The notes under the pieces were generated by a model that did no database searches, had not been told where the DNA came from, and saw only the letters and a program-made list of their open reading frames with translations. A DNA stretch of 64,000 nucleotides from Anolis sagrei (lineage: Eukaryota > Chordata > Lepidosauria > Squamata > Anolidae). Made by a program: the position numbers and the translations under genes. Location: positions 105,593,866-105,657,865 of the forward strand of contig NC_090023.1 of assembly GCF_037176765.1 (NCBI RefSeq), written 5' to 3'. Shown here one piece after another: positions 22,777 to 34,860 of the stretch; positions within the stretch are counted from its first letter, which is position 1, and the number at the start of each line of letters is the position of its first letter.

Positions 22777-22945
22777 CATAGAATCATAGAGATGGAAAAG
22801 ACCTCGTGGGCCATCCAGTCCAACCCCCTGCCAAGAAGCAGGAAAATTGCATTCAAAGCACTCCTGACAGATGGCCATCCAGTTTCTGTTTAACAGCCTC
22901 CAAAGAAGGAGCCTCCACCACACTCCAGGGCAGAGAGTTCCATTG
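22777..22945 (-). mobile_element. CR1 LINE 3' end
   Basis: Begins (plus reading) CATAGAATCATAGAGATGGA, the inverted CR1 octamer tail, followed by GGGCCATCCAGTCCAACCCC and CAGCCTCCAAAGAAGGAGCC, the inverted end of ORF2 (VEAPSLEAFKQK-type coding). 5'-truncated. Confidence 0.88.
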
Positions 22946-23136
22946 GTAGACCATTTATAATACAATCTCATCTTCTAGATCAGGTAGAAGAATCATGTTG
23001 CCTTCCTTGGCTATGCTGGCTAAGGCTGGTGGGGGATCCAATCCAACAATATTTGGAAGGCTGCATGACTTCCATTCCCCTTTAAGAATAAAGACACTGC
23101 TCTGATTGGCACTCATCCTAAATTCAGTCTCTAGCA

Positions 23137-23531
23137 CAGTGGTTCTTAACTTGTCGGTCCCCAGGTGTTTTGGTCTACAACTCGCAGAAATCCCAGCCAG
23201 TTTACCTGCTGTTATTTATTTATTTATTTATTTCCTGCATTTCTATGCCACCTTTCTCAGCCCGAAGGCAACTCAAGGCAGCTTACACTAGCATGATTCG
23301 ATGCCACAATGAACATAAACAAAATTAAAACAAAATTAAAATAATTAAAATACATTAAAAAGATCTTGTAAAAGCATTAAAGGCATAAAACACCAGTAAC
23401 TCCCTATTAGCTCATTTTCCAAAGACATTGTCAAGCCATTCCATGTTCATTCTTTCCTGGGTTCCATATAATTAAGATTTCTGGGAGCTGAAGACCAAAA
23501 CATCTGGGGACCCACAGGCTGAGAGTCGCTG
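23137..23531. mobile_element. Non-autonomous hAT split by a LINE tail
   Basis: Arms CAGTGGTTCTTAACTTGTCG then GTCCCCAGGTGTTTTGGTCT, and AAGACCAAAACATCTGGGGA ending GAGTCGCTG, are inverted. A perfect 8-base repeat CTCTAGCA flanks (23129-23136, 23532-23539). An L2-like tail sits between the arms. Confidence 0.85.
23212..23455 (-). mobile_element. LINE (L2-like) 3' end inside a hAT
   Basis: (TTTA)n at about 23212-23232 is followed by CACCTTTCTCAGCCCGAAGG, CAACTCAAGGCAGCTTAC and an A-rich 3' UTR, all inverted relative to the plus strand. Confidence 0.7.
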
Positions 23532-23539
23532 CTCTAGCA

Positions 23540-24785
23540 TATCAGGTAGAACCCTGTCTTAAAATCCTGTCCAAAGCAAATGGACCAATGATCTGACTAA
23601 GTATGTGGTTGCCTATTTTATACCTCTAGTTTCAAACACTAGAACCTACCCAGAGGAAGGTTTGATACTGGTGAAAGGAAGATCAGCACTTGCAGAGCTC
23701 AGAAATTATCAGTTTAGAATTCCCCACAGCCAGAATGCCCACTGGTTGAGGGATTTTGGGAGCTGTAATCCAGAAAAAGAAACTTTTAAACTCTACTTCT
23801 CCTTATACTATTTTCTCAGTTGAAATCACTTTCTGCTTCCGAAGCTATTCACCTCACAAAAGGAAACCTGGTTGTAAAGCTGTGGCTCAGAAGGCAGATC
23901 AAGAAAAGATAAGAGGAGCACCCTCAGGAAAATAACCAGATTCCAGGCCTCTGCTCGCACTTTGACAGAGTTGGCGGTGGAGAACACTTCAGAAATTTTA
24001 TTTTCTCCCACAAACACAGAATAAACCTGTCTTTAAAGCTTTGCACAGTTTTTAACACACCTTTACAAAACTGCAGGAGAAAATCCCATCAACAAATTAA
24101 GGGAAATCTTAATGAAATTTTGACTGTTGGCCTTGAGAACTATCATTTGAGACATCAAAGGTGAAATTGTCAATACAGATTTTAATGTGAAAAAGGTGAT
24201 ACAGTTATTACAATATAGGAAAATAATGGATGTGTGTGGGTGAGATCCCTGAAATCACAGAATATGCCTGGCTTTTCAGGTGAAAGGTAGAAGCAATGAC
24301 CTGGTCTGAACAGAACACTAAATTGCAGCTTAGTCAGTGCCATGGGCACAGGTTTTGGATATATGTGCATGCATTCACAAGGGCACACGTGTGCATACAC
24401 ACAATGGGGAACCCAGAGTGAAAGAGAAATGTTTACTTCTTTTTTCAATTAACCTGGATTTAAATATGGAATCGTGTATGATCTTTAAAATGTTTTCAGA
24501 GAAACAGATTCATGAGCCATAATCTGAAGCTGGCTTGTTTTCCTAGACCATGGATAAATCTCACCACAATCTGTCAGGATCCAGACACAGCCAAGTAAGT
24601 CTAGTTTATTGCCGTGACGGTTTATGGCTTCCATGTTAGTAAGCAATGGATCTGCTTTGAATAGTCACTTGAACTTTTGAAGAAGCTAAAGTCTCAAATC
24701 CGACCCAATCCCAAAATAATTTCAGCACCTGGGATAGTTCCTTTAAGTTTAAGTAAAAACCTGGAATGGATTCCCTTCACCTTTA
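23540..24785. other. Unrecognised non-coding DNA
   Basis: Apart from an old hAT-MITE-like fragment near 23725-23790 (GGTTGAGGGATTTTGGGAGC), nothing is recognised. Confidence 0.45.
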
Positions 24786-24793
24786 GCATAGAG

Positions 24794-24928
24794 CAGTTGT
24801 TTCCAACCTTTGGTCCTCCAACTGTTTTGGACTTCAACTCCCACAATTCATAACAGTGGGTAAGCTGGCTGGGTTTTCCAGGTGTTGAAGTCCAAAACAC
24901 TTGGAGGACCAAAGGTTGGGAACCACTG
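24794..24928. mobile_element. hAT MITE, 135 bases, with perfect 8-base target duplication
   Basis: Ends CAGTTGTTTCCAACCTTTGG and CCAAAGGTTGGGAACCACTG are inverted, as are the inner arms (CCTCCAACTGTTTTGGACTT, AAGTCCAAAACACTTGGAGG). GCATAGAG flanks both sides (24786-24793, 24929-24936). Would fold into a near-complete hairpin if transcribed. Confidence 0.92.
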
Positions 24929-24936
24929 GCATAGAG

Positions 24937-25417
24937 TTACTAGCTGCTATAGGTTAGTTGAAAACTTAAGCAAAAGCTTTTAATCTTTCTATAGATTCAC
25001 CAGAAGAGGAAACAGGATGAAGTGAGCTCATAAAAATAAGGTTCATGTATATAACTCCAAAATAGAATGGATGCCAAAATACAAACACTGTTCAGTGTTT
25101 GAAGGGTGGCCTTGGCACATTATTTTTGCCAAGGCAGATATGCCACAAAGTTCAGAATGCATGCTATCTGCACATTAAAATAAACATGCTTGGCTATTCA
25201 GAGTCCCTTGCTGTATTCCTGCCCATGAAATGGGAATTTACAAAGACATTCCTCAAAATATGGTTAAGAGTAAACATTACAAAAAATGTGCCATACTTTG
25301 CATGTTAAAAGGAGTAAGTGGTTTAACAAGACAGATCCAACTGGAAGTCTTCTGTGCTGGAATAACAAAAAACACAAGATTAAAATCAGTACATCCTACA
25401 GAAAATCTGACCTGCAT
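24937..25417. other. Unrecognised non-coding DNA
   Basis: Nothing recognised. Confidence 0.4.
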
Positions 25418-25720
25418 TTATTTATTTATTTATTTATTTACGACATTTATATGCCACCCTTCTCACCCCAAAGGGGACTCAGAGTGGCTTACAAGGTATA
25501 TATACATACAATATATTATATTATTAGCATAGTACAACATCAGTTTTAAATACTGCTATATTATACTATACCAATTATATTGTAATATTATTAGTAATAT
25601 TACATGTAATATAAATATATAATTATAATATCATATTATTATTATTATTAGTATTAGTATTATATTGCATTACATTATAATATAAATATAATATAATATG
25701 CATCTTTTGTAGTAACACAG
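25418..25720 (-). mobile_element. LINE (L2-like) 3' end with long AT-rich UTR
   Basis: (ATTT)n at 25418-25440, then CATTTATATGCCACCCTTCT, CCCCAAAGGGGACTCAGAGT, GGCTTACAAGG and a TATTA-rich stretch. Minus-strand L2-like tail. Confidence 0.7.
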
Positions 25721-26812
25721 TTGGCATACTTCTCATAATCTACTAATATACAGCTTTTATACTCCACCCTCCATTACAGTTTTCCACTGCACATATCAGA
25801 TAAGGCACAGATAAATTTCCCTGATGTGGATCTGTCTTATCTGCCCATCCATCCATGAGTCAAATGTCCATTCGGTACTAATAATCATGGTCATTGCACA
25901 TCCAGTTTGCTTCACAGGGTGATGAAAATGACTTCTCTGGCATTACTGTAAAACTTACGCTTTAAGTGGGTTAATAAGGACTGGGAGACAGTTTCAACCA
26001 GCAGGTTATTTGCCTCCAATAAATTAGTTTTCTTCTTCCTTTACACATTCGGTGCATTTGGGCAAGTGTAATTGAAGGCAGACTGAGCTGGCTGACATCT
26101 GTTTTGTTACAAGATATATATTTGCCAAGTAACTGGACAACAATATCATTTGGTATGCACAGGAAGAACTAGCAGAACAATAATGACAATAATTGCATCT
26201 GATTCTTATGTTTACAACATTGGCAAAGAATCATTTTGGCCTTATTTATAGATAATGCTTATTAATCACATGGATTTGGATTTTGGATTTTGGAATGCAT
26301 TCGATTAATATTCTTTTGTAGCTTGGTTCTGCTCTAGTGCTGTGAAGCAGCCTTTGCTGAAAGCAATTCGCTGAAATAACTTACTTGGGGGAAAGTTAAA
26401 TACAGCTGGTAATTGCAGGAGATAGGTAAAGGACATAGGTACTTGTGTCTCCGTTATCAGAGGTGAACCAGGAGTAACACAGATATGACTCCAAAGAGGT
26501 TGCTGCCTCTGTGTGAGACAACCAGATCGGTATTGTTTAATTTTCTTTTCTTTTTTTCTTTTTAAGCACAATACAAAGTGCTGGCCATGATGTTTGAAGT
26601 CATATGTGGTTCAGAACCAGGATATTTAAAAGATCACCCTCTGACACATAAACTTGCTTGCCTACTAAGTCCATCAGTTAGTGCTACGTTCCACCACCCT
26701 CAAATACAAAGTTCACACTGTGCTGGGAAAGTTATGTATTTCTGCTCCTGAAAATGGTAACTAAGCAGTCTGTCATTAAAATGTTGTGAGTCAGTCCTCC
26801 CCTTGTTCCTCT
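25721..26812. other. Unrecognised non-coding DNA
   Basis: About 1.1 kb with no gene or dispersed repeat recognised. Confidence 0.45.
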
Positions 26813-27045
26813 GTTGTTGCTGCTGCTGCTGTTGTGTGTCTTCAAGTCCTTTCCAATTTGTGGCAACCCCATCACAAGGTTTACTTGGTATGATCTGTCC
26901 TGAAAGACAAATCTTTGCCTTTTTCTGAGCTGAGTGTGACTTGCCCAACATCTTTCTCTAGTTTTTCATGATTGAGAGAGGATTCAAACCCTGGCCCCAA
27001 GAATCATAATACAACAAGCAAACTATTACATCACACTCACTCCCT
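26813..27045 (-). mobile_element. tRNA-derived SINE, second type
   Basis: Plus strand reads TGTTGTGTGTCTTCAAGTCC, GGCAACCCCATCACAAGG, TGACTTGCCCAACATC and GAGGATTCAAACCCTGG (inverted B box) before a tRNA-like end. The simple-sequence tail is (GTT/GCT)n at 26811-26836. Confidence 0.75.
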
Positions 27046-27105
27046 CTCCTCCCTTCTACCGACTTAAAATTGGAGAAGAGCAGATAGCATCTTTATGGTG
27101 CACAA

Positions 27106-27428
27106 AGTAAAGGAAAATATTTTCCCCTGACATTAAGACTAGTTGTGTCCAATTCTGGGGGGGGGGGGGGGTGCTCATCTCCATTTCTAAGCTGAAGAGC
27201 CGGCATTGTTTGCAGACGCCTCCAAGGTCTTGTGGCAAGCATGACTGCATGGAGTGCCTTTACCTGCCCACTGAAGCGGTACCTGTTGATCTACTCACAT
27301 TCACATGTTTTCGAACTGCTAGATTAGCAAAAGTTGGGGCTAAGAGCAGGAGCTCACCTTGCTCCCCAGATTCAAACTGCCAACCTTTTAGTCAGCAAGT
27401 TCAGCAGCTCAGCGATTTAACAAACTAA
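27106..27428 (-). mobile_element. Sauria-type SINE, near full length
   Basis: The plus strand begins with the inverted Bov-B-like tail (TTTTCCCCTGACATTAAGAC, then TAGTTGTGTCCAATTCTGGG), holds GCATGACTGCATGGAGTGCC and GTACCTGTTGATCTACTCAC, and ends in a tRNA-like head with inverted B box CAGATTCAAACTGCC and inverted A-box region TTTAACAAACTAACT. A G run (27158-27171) interrupts the tail. Confidence 0.85.
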
Positions 27429-29058
27429 CTTCTAATTTCATCTCCTGGCAAGTTTCATTGGATTCAGCTTCATTGGCTTTCCTGTATTCATTGAAAACAA
27501 ATGAGCTTTGTCTTTTATTTGAAGTTACTTTCTGTTCGTTTGCTGTGTTTACGTTACTATGGATCCATGACCGAAATGACACTGGAGCCCGCGTTTCCTT
27601 TGTGTCCTTTACAACAAATACACTGATATTATTGCCCCATATTAAAATTTATATCCATTATATTTGGGAGTATTAAAAAAACTTGCATTTGGAATGTCAC
27701 ACAAATAGGAAAAATTCAGAAAAAATATCAATTAAAAAAAGATATTCTAACATTAAATAAAATAAGAGAGAGAGAAATTGTTGTTTAAATTGCAACAGGA
27801 GCACAGGGTATAATTCATCTGTGTTTGTGTGTATACACAAGAGTTATATCCATATGTACACAAATACCTACAGATATACACACACCATTAGATCCATACT
27901 TTGTCATCCTTGGGACATATGTTTATATAATTAATGTAAATCATACTTATTTCAGTGGATCTGATCTGAGTCATACATTTGCATTATTTTTTTTAGATTA
28001 TTTTCCACAGTATGTTTTGCTGCTTCTGTTCAAAATTTTGTGTTGCATGTCTGTTTCAAGGGCTTTTGGTGAAAAAAACCACAGAAAATATCAATATAAA
28101 TAGCTAAAAGAAATGTAATGTTCAAAAAGCTCAAGACCTCTTCACTTTCACTTACATCATGCTTTCCAAATAGTGATAAAGCATATGCATGTATGAAACT
28201 AGTAAATAGATTAGACTGACTAATACAACAGTAGATACAATTCATTCTTTACATTGCATTTCATACAAGACCATAATTTTATCACATGTAGATTGACCTC
28301 CATTGTAAAATATCACACAGAGCAGCTTTAAACCATTTTATTTTAAAACAACTACAATATGAGATCTGTTTAAAATAAGTAACTTGTGGTTTTACCCTAT
28401 TTTATCTCAAGTTAGAATAATTTTTGGTGGATATGATATTTCTTCTGAATATTTCATATTTGTTTGGCACCTCCAAACCCCAAATATAACTAATATAAAT
28501 CAAATTATGGAGCAGAAATATCAGTGTATCTGTTACAAAGGACACAGTATTAGGTGTATTAGAAAATGTGAGTTCCAATTTCATTTCAGCTAAAGATCCA
28601 GAGTAGCACTGGGGAAATCATGACTTCTCAGGTTTAGTTTCTCATCAGTAAAATGGACAGAAAGCAACTCTGTTTGACAGTTGTTATTATTACAATAAAA
28701 AGGAGCAATTGTATGGACTTTGAATGCAAAAAGGACAAGTTACATTACTAAAAATAATGTATCAGGAAAGAACAATGTGCTGCATGCATTTTTCGTCAAG
28801 ACAATTCTTCAAACATCATGTTAAAAAGTACCAGCGTTAAAATTATATTTATGTCTCGTTTTGTAGAAATCCCACTGATGTGAAAAGTAATAAGTGACTT
28901 CTTCAGCCAAAGGAATTTGAGAGAGAGAGAAATTCTAGACTTGATGAGTTTGTTTGCAGTGAACACTTGGTAAATGTATGTTTCAGATGGAGAGTCATTT
29001 CTGCCCCCATTCATAAATGCAAATCTTCAAAAATGAAAAAAAAAAAAAACAGGGAATA
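27429..29058. other. Unrecognised AT-rich non-coding DNA
   Basis: About 1.6 kb with no gene or repeat recognised; an ATTTGCAT octamer lies at 27978-27985. Could be single-copy regulatory DNA. Confidence 0.5.
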
Positions 29059-29695
29059 GGTTGTTGTGAGTTTTCCGGACTGTTTGGCCATGTTCTCTCC
29101 TGACGTTTCACCCACATCTATAGCAGGCATTCCCAGAGGTTATGAGATCTGTTGGAAACTAGGCAAGTGGGGTTTATATGTCTGTGGAATGTCCAGGGTG
29201 GGAGTTTACCAGTATTTAAAAAACTCTAAAATCAGGACAGTAAATAAAGAGGGATACTAAAATAAAACAGGGGACTTTCTGACATGAAACAATCAGGGCC
29301 AGCTATTACCTCCCAACAAAGGATTCCCCCAGGCAGCAACCAGCCAGACTTTGAAGCTATAAGGCTATTCAGTACTAATCAAGGTGGCCAATTGCAACAT
29401 TTGCACTTGCCTCAGGCAGACAAGAGTTCTTTCTCCCACCCTGGACGTTCCACAGATAAATAAACCCCACTTTCTCTCCAGGATGGGAGAAAGAACTCTT
29501 GTCTGGTTGAGGCAAGTGTGAATGTTGCAATTGCCCAGCTTGATTAATTTTGAATGGCCTTGCAACTTCAAAGCCTGGTTGCTTCCTGCCTGGGGGGATC
29601 CTTTGTTGGGAGACGTTAGCTGGCCCTGATCATTTCTTGTCTGGAATCCCCCTGCTTTTATAGTGTTGTTCTTTATTTACTGTCCTGATGTTTAT
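29059..29695. mobile_element. Penelope-like segments in inverted order
   Basis: 29059-29204 is the 3' tail on the minus strand; about 29218-29473 is the preceding part on the plus strand; 29479-29695 repeats that part on the minus strand. So the same region occurs in both orientations within 640 bases, a rearranged or compound insertion. Confidence 0.75.
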
Positions 29696-31265
29696 ATTTT
29701 TCTTCTTTTAATGCATAAACTTTGTTGAGGATCTTCACTTCAATATACTGCCCAGAACTGAATATACTTTATACCCTGAAACTGTTTTAAATATATGAAT
29801 ATCAGATGTAGGCAAATATACCCTCCAGATATTGTTGAACTGCAGCACCCATCATTCCACACTATAGACTATGCTGGGAACTGCAGTCCTCTAACATGTA
29901 GATAGCCCTCCTAGTTAGGAGGACAACAAGCCTCTTACCATTAACTTGAAAATAATGTCCAGTAACTGAGCAACAATTACCCACAAGTTAATATGATTTA
30001 GCATTTGGTGATTTACAGTGTAAGTCAACAACAGCAACAACAACAATAATATGTAATATTATAATGACTGTTGCTTTTACTGAGTCTATGGACCATAATA
30101 AATATTGTTGTTGGTATAAGTCTATGTAATTTTATTTGTAAGTCCTGTTGGTAAGTGTGCTCATGCCCAGGAAAATGCCTACAGGATCTCAATCTCTAGC
30201 TCTGTAACAAGGTTTTCTTGTTACTTTTAAAGGAGATTTTTAAGGGAATTTGGGGAAACGTTGTCAGTGATTTTTCAACTTTTATTCCATTCTCCTAGCA
30301 GTCCTAAGTTGTTGTGTTTCAATTTTAAAAAAAAATAACAAATGCATCAACCAATGCAAGAAGTTACTTTTCAGCATTTAATAAATAATACATGTCTTAT
30401 ACAAACAGGATATCTGAAGTTTAGTTTCTAAATAACGTCCAAGATTCTGGACTTCTTCAGAGGAAAGCCTTGATCATTAGCATTGACTCATACCATAGTC
30501 AATTGACAAATTACTTTTTTGTTTCTTTTTTAGAGAAACTTTCCAAACTCTGCACAGATGTCTGAGGTATTAGACCTGTAGCTCAAGATTGATTTAGCTA
30601 TCATGACTCAAGCCCACTGGTGAAGCTACTGTACTTGGCATATTGCACATGGCTTTTCTCTTCAAAGGAGCGGGGAGGTGGGATCCCAGATCATGCTGGG
30701 AAAACACAAGGCCTTCGATAATACATTCGAATCTGGTCTCAGGATTTTTGCAGAAGCATGGTTTTCCAGGCAACCTAGCAATGAAGAATAACTGATGGAT
30801 CACACTGATCAGTTTTGTTTTGAACAAGACATTTTGACAAGATTTGAGAGGAGGCCCAGAATGCACAACTGGCTTCATAAAAAACCTGTACTGAAGTAGC
30901 AGGGTGGGGTTTTTTTTTCAGATTTTTCTGAAGACGATAAGCACATTTCAGGTCTTAGTACCTATTCAGTGGCAATTGTTTAAAATATACTTCTATAAAC
31001 CCAAACACTTAAACAGTATTTCATAGCTTTATGAATTAAACAGTATTTCATAAAGCTATTCTTTGAATATTCATAGTTTAAGTCCAACCATATACCATAT
31101 ACTATGTGATGCATGACTTTTTTCTTCACATTTCTTAGCTCTCCCGTAAACATGTACATGTACAGAAACTCAGAGCTGAAGCATCTAACTAAAATAAAAA
31201 GCTACAAGGCCTGCAATTTTTTCAGATAAAGACTGGTTGAAGACCAGTATTTTGATAGAATTTTT
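29696..31265. other. Unrecognised AT-rich non-coding DNA
   Basis: Contains an old hAT-MITE-like arm near 29808-29900 and a local duplication of TTAAACAGTATTTCATA near 31010-31054. No gene recognised. Confidence 0.5.
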
Positions 31266-31269
31266 TTAA

Positions 31270-31395
31270 AAAAAATGTCAGGAATGACTTGAGAAACTGC
31301 AAGTTGCTTCTGATGTGAGAGAATTGGCCATCTGCAAGGATGTTGCCCTGGAGACACCCAGATGTTTTGCCATCCTTCTCTTGTGTAGGATGTAA
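31270..31395 (-). mobile_element. tRNA-derived SINE (Anolis SINE-2-like), head missing
   Basis: Plus strand reads GGAATGACTTGAGAAACTGC, AGTTGCTTCTGATGTGAGAG and CATCTGCAAGGATGTTGCCC, the inverted tail half of the family at 6711-6938. 5'-truncated. Confidence 0.75.
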
Positions 31396-31678
31396 ACATT
31401 CCATGTTTGTACAGAATTATAACATTGCTGTGGACTTGTATGTGTATGTACTCCAAAGTAAGTCCTATTGAGTTCAGTGCTCTCAAGTAGGAGGTACTGA
31501 GATTATCGCCTAAACAAATAAGAATTATCTATGCAACATTAATTATAAAACTTTATTTTTCCAGTTTTAGATTCCTAGCGGAATGCTTATTATTGGATAT
31601 TTATTAACAGGACAAAACTCTGGCATAATTTGGGGGCGTGGGTGGCATTTTAAAACACAGCTAACAATCTTCAATCCA

Positions 31679-31861
31679 ATGTGTTGTCAAAGGCTTCATG
31701 GCTGGAATCACTGGGTTGTTGTGAGTTTTCCAGGCTATATGGCCATGTTCCAGAAGCATTCTCTCCTGACATTTTGCCCACATCTATGGCAGGCATCCTC
31801 AGAATGAAATATCAGGAATGAATGTTTCTGGAACACGGCCATACAGTCCGGAAAACTCTCC
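31679..31861. mobile_element. Penelope-like 3' tail, partly tail-to-tail
   Basis: Minus-strand tail at 31679-31802 (GTTGTCAAAGGCTTCATGGC, ATGTTCCAGAAGCATTCTCT) followed at 31817-31861 by a short plus-strand piece (CACGGCCATACAGTCCGGAA). No clear target duplication found. Confidence 0.7.
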
Positions 31862-32008
31862 AGAAAATTGAGGTAAGTATCAAAAATTTCATATGCAATT
31901 TTACCTTTGTTACTTTATCAGAGAAATAAAACATTTGGCTTTAAAAGTGTCAAGATGAATTTAACACAACTTATTTATTATAACACAACTTATTTATTAT
32001 TTGTCGAG

Positions 32009-32010
<2 letters not shown>

Positions 32011-32053
<43 letters not shown>
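32011..32053. repeat. (TTA)n microsatellite
   Basis: Uninterrupted TTA units; preceded by two copies of TAACACAACTTATTTATTAT (about 31961-31999). Confidence 0.9.
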
Positions 32054-34297
32054 GCTGTTGCTCTGAACCAACTGGCAGACCTACATGTATTTTCTTAGGT
32101 ACAATTTCAGTTCAACTCAGTGGGACTTACTTCAGTTGTCCTAAGCTAAGCAGCTTCTTTACTTTTCTTTAGAAACATGATCCACTAAAAGTATGAACAC
32201 TTTAGTCCGCAACCCATCTCCTCAGAAGTAAGACCCACTAAGGTCAGTGTGACTTATCCCAGGTAAAGGGATCCAGAATTGCAACCTAAGACATGCCTTC
32301 AAGTTAACATTATCTAGAACCAAGCTGGAAATACTAAATAGGATTTCTAAGCCGTCATCCTGTAAACAAAAGTACATAATATTAGATTACAATATTCATA
32401 TTTGGCATTTGTTTGTCCTCTTTGGAAATTCTGAATTGCACTGGTACAAGCAAGAAATTAAGCTAACCAATGTTTACTCAGTCTATACATTAATGCAGGG
32501 ATTCTGAATTTTGGGGAAATTCTTCATAACTGGAACGTTTGAACTACAGGGTGTTTGTGCGATTTATATTATACCCAGGCTTACTAACCAACTGTAAACA
32601 TTATGGTAATAATAATGCTAGCAGAAAATAGATAATACACTAAAAACACAAATCCATAACAAGTTAACAACAGCTATACCAATTTAGTGCATTTTCAAAT
32701 TTCTGAATATTAAGGCCACTGAACTCGGTTAGTTACCCAAGGAAGGAATTCCTCAGTTGGACCCTAATAGAGAACATAAGAAATGCTGTGCTGGATCCAT
32801 CTGAAGACCAGTCTGGTCCAGTATTCACTTGCTACAGAAGCCAACCAAATGCCTTTAAACAGTAGCCCTTTCATTAATTTCATGCCCTCCCACAAATATA
32901 TGAGGCTTATGATTATTGAGATCTACCTCTACAGAGCTCGATAATCAGATGGAAAAAGATAAACCCAAAGGAATATAGCTCTCAAACTGTTGTAAGTTAA
33001 AGCCAGGAGCTTGAAATTAATGTAGCTGGGCATTGATGAGTACCAGAAGAGAAATTACCTTAACATAGAATAGCTTTCAAATAGATTGTTTTCTTATATT
33101 ACTGTTTTATTTTTCTGCACAAAAAGTCTAATACAGGATGGATTTTTTTTTTTGTTTTCAGTTATGGATTGGCAAATGGAAACAGAACTTCTGTTTAAAT
33201 CATATTTTCTATCATTTTAATTCATACAATACTTTTCTCATTTGAACAATATAGGTGAATATAAACTGAAGTTTTGGATGTCAGTTGACAAAGTTCCTAT
33301 GGATTTTCCTTCCTTAATGTATGCAGCTTAAATTTTTTTTCCAGGTGTTAAAGTGTTAGAATGTGAATTCTCTTTTTACTCATTGGTTTGGAATAAATTA
33401 TTATTTCCCTACTTCTCAACAGGGTTTGTCCAGAATGTCTTATAGATATTATTTTAATATATTAATTTTAAGAACATACAGCAAATCACAATAAAAAATC
33501 CTAGTTTACAAATCTATGTGTGCATACATATGGGAATACGTCTATAATCACATTGATGGAAAGACAGAAAAAATACTGTAGAGTCTTATTGTTATTATCT
33601 TATGGCCTACCATTTTAATTCCAATTCTAGTTAACAGGATTGCGCGCACATTTTTAAAAGTCTGCATGAATTCTCTTTGCCAGAATTGCAATAATAAATG
33701 TTTAAATACCTATCATGAATCTATACATTTAAACATTCGAAATGTTTAGTTTGATTTCATAGCAAGGCCAATAAGAAAAAAATAAAGATACGCTTGAACT
33801 TTTTAAAAATATCCCAGTTTTAACAATCCAGTTAAGCCAAATCCCATTTAAATCAATTGTATTAATTAAATCTATGTTTTCTAAATATGGGTCATTGGTC
33901 CCAGCAACCTGAAATATAAAATACTATAATATTCACTATTTTTATCCATACCATAAATGATTTTATAAAAGTATGCTTTTCTTAGAGGGCATCTCACATA
34001 ACACACTGCCTATATTTTTTGCATATGCATTTGTATTTCTTTTGAAGACTTTTGCCTGTGTTCCCATTTTTTATTTCTGCTTTTTAAAAAGTCACATTAT
34101 TATGTGAATTAAGTAAACACAGCAGACTAGTATTATATGTGCAAATAACTCAGAGTGAACACGGCCATGAGTTCTTAATGTGTAGCCTTAACACATGAAA
34201 TACCAGAAATGCTTAGAATTAAAATCTGTACTGCTTAGTTTTGAGATACATATGTTTATAACTGATTTTGCCATATCACAAGACACATTTCTTACAG
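32054..34297. other. AT-rich, repeat-poor non-coding DNA
   Basis: One degraded repeat piece (GAACATAAGAAATGCTGTGC, 32772-32930) of a squamate family that I cannot name. About 33.0-34.3 kb is free of recognised dispersed repeats. No gene recognised. Confidence 0.5.
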
Positions 34298-34735
34298 AAA
34301 GCAGCAGTGTAAAGATAAGGCCCCAGCTGCGACCTTATGGAAACATTTTGGCCACAGTGCTGAGTGAAACCAAAAGTTTTCCTGACTGTTCAAAGAAGTA
34401 TCATGTTGCTTTCAATAGTCAAAGGCAGAGGAACCTGGTCCTGCCGAATGAATGTATACATACAAAAGAGAGGTTTAAAAAGGTTACATTCTGCAGGACC
34501 AAGGAGGCCAGAAAATGTTGAAATAGGTAAGAATTGCATATTTTTTAAAAAGAACCAAGGCCTCGTTCTCTGTCCTATTGGGACCAATGGCAAAAATATT
34601 AGTTGCCATTCGGATGGCGGAATGGAAACTTGGATTTTTTTTTATTTGTACATAGTTATGTTAGTTTTTTTGTAATAGGAAAAATGTTCAACTCATTGAA
34701 AGCAATAAAACTTATATGATTTTTTTTACATTTGG
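34298..34735 (+). other. Candidate non-coding RNA exon and 3' end
   Basis: An acceptor-like CATTTCTTACAG ends at 34297 and a strong donor-like AATAGGTAAGAA has its GT at 34527-34528, bounding a possible 229-base exon. Further down, AATAAA at 34705-34710 is followed by a T-rich and GT-rich stretch (TTTTACATTTGGTGTG), like a polyadenylation site. No frame has a recognised domain. The donor and the poly(A) signal would belong to alternative transcript ends. Low confidence; based on signals alone. Confidence 0.25.
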
Positions 34736-34740
34736 TGTGA

Positions 34741-34785
<45 letters not shown>

Positions 34786-34860
34786 TTTATTTATATTCCG
34801 CTTTATCTCCCCTGGGGGACTCAGAGCAGATTCCAACAACAAAAGGGCAAACATGCACTG
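34741..34860 (-). mobile_element. LINE 3' end with (AAT)n microsatellite
   Basis: (AAT)n at 34741-34785 adjoins TTTATTTATATTCCGCTTTA and CTCCCCTGGGGGACTCAGAG, a LINE 3' end on the minus strand. Confidence 0.65.

Noticed and set aside
24794-24928. A microRNA gene suggested by the hairpin
   Set aside because: The perfect 8-base target duplication shows a hAT MITE; no evidence of processing.
34195-34521. A 108-codon frame as a small protein gene
   Set aside because: No domain, signal or homology that I recognise; overlapping frames are equally open. Kept only as a possible non-coding exon.
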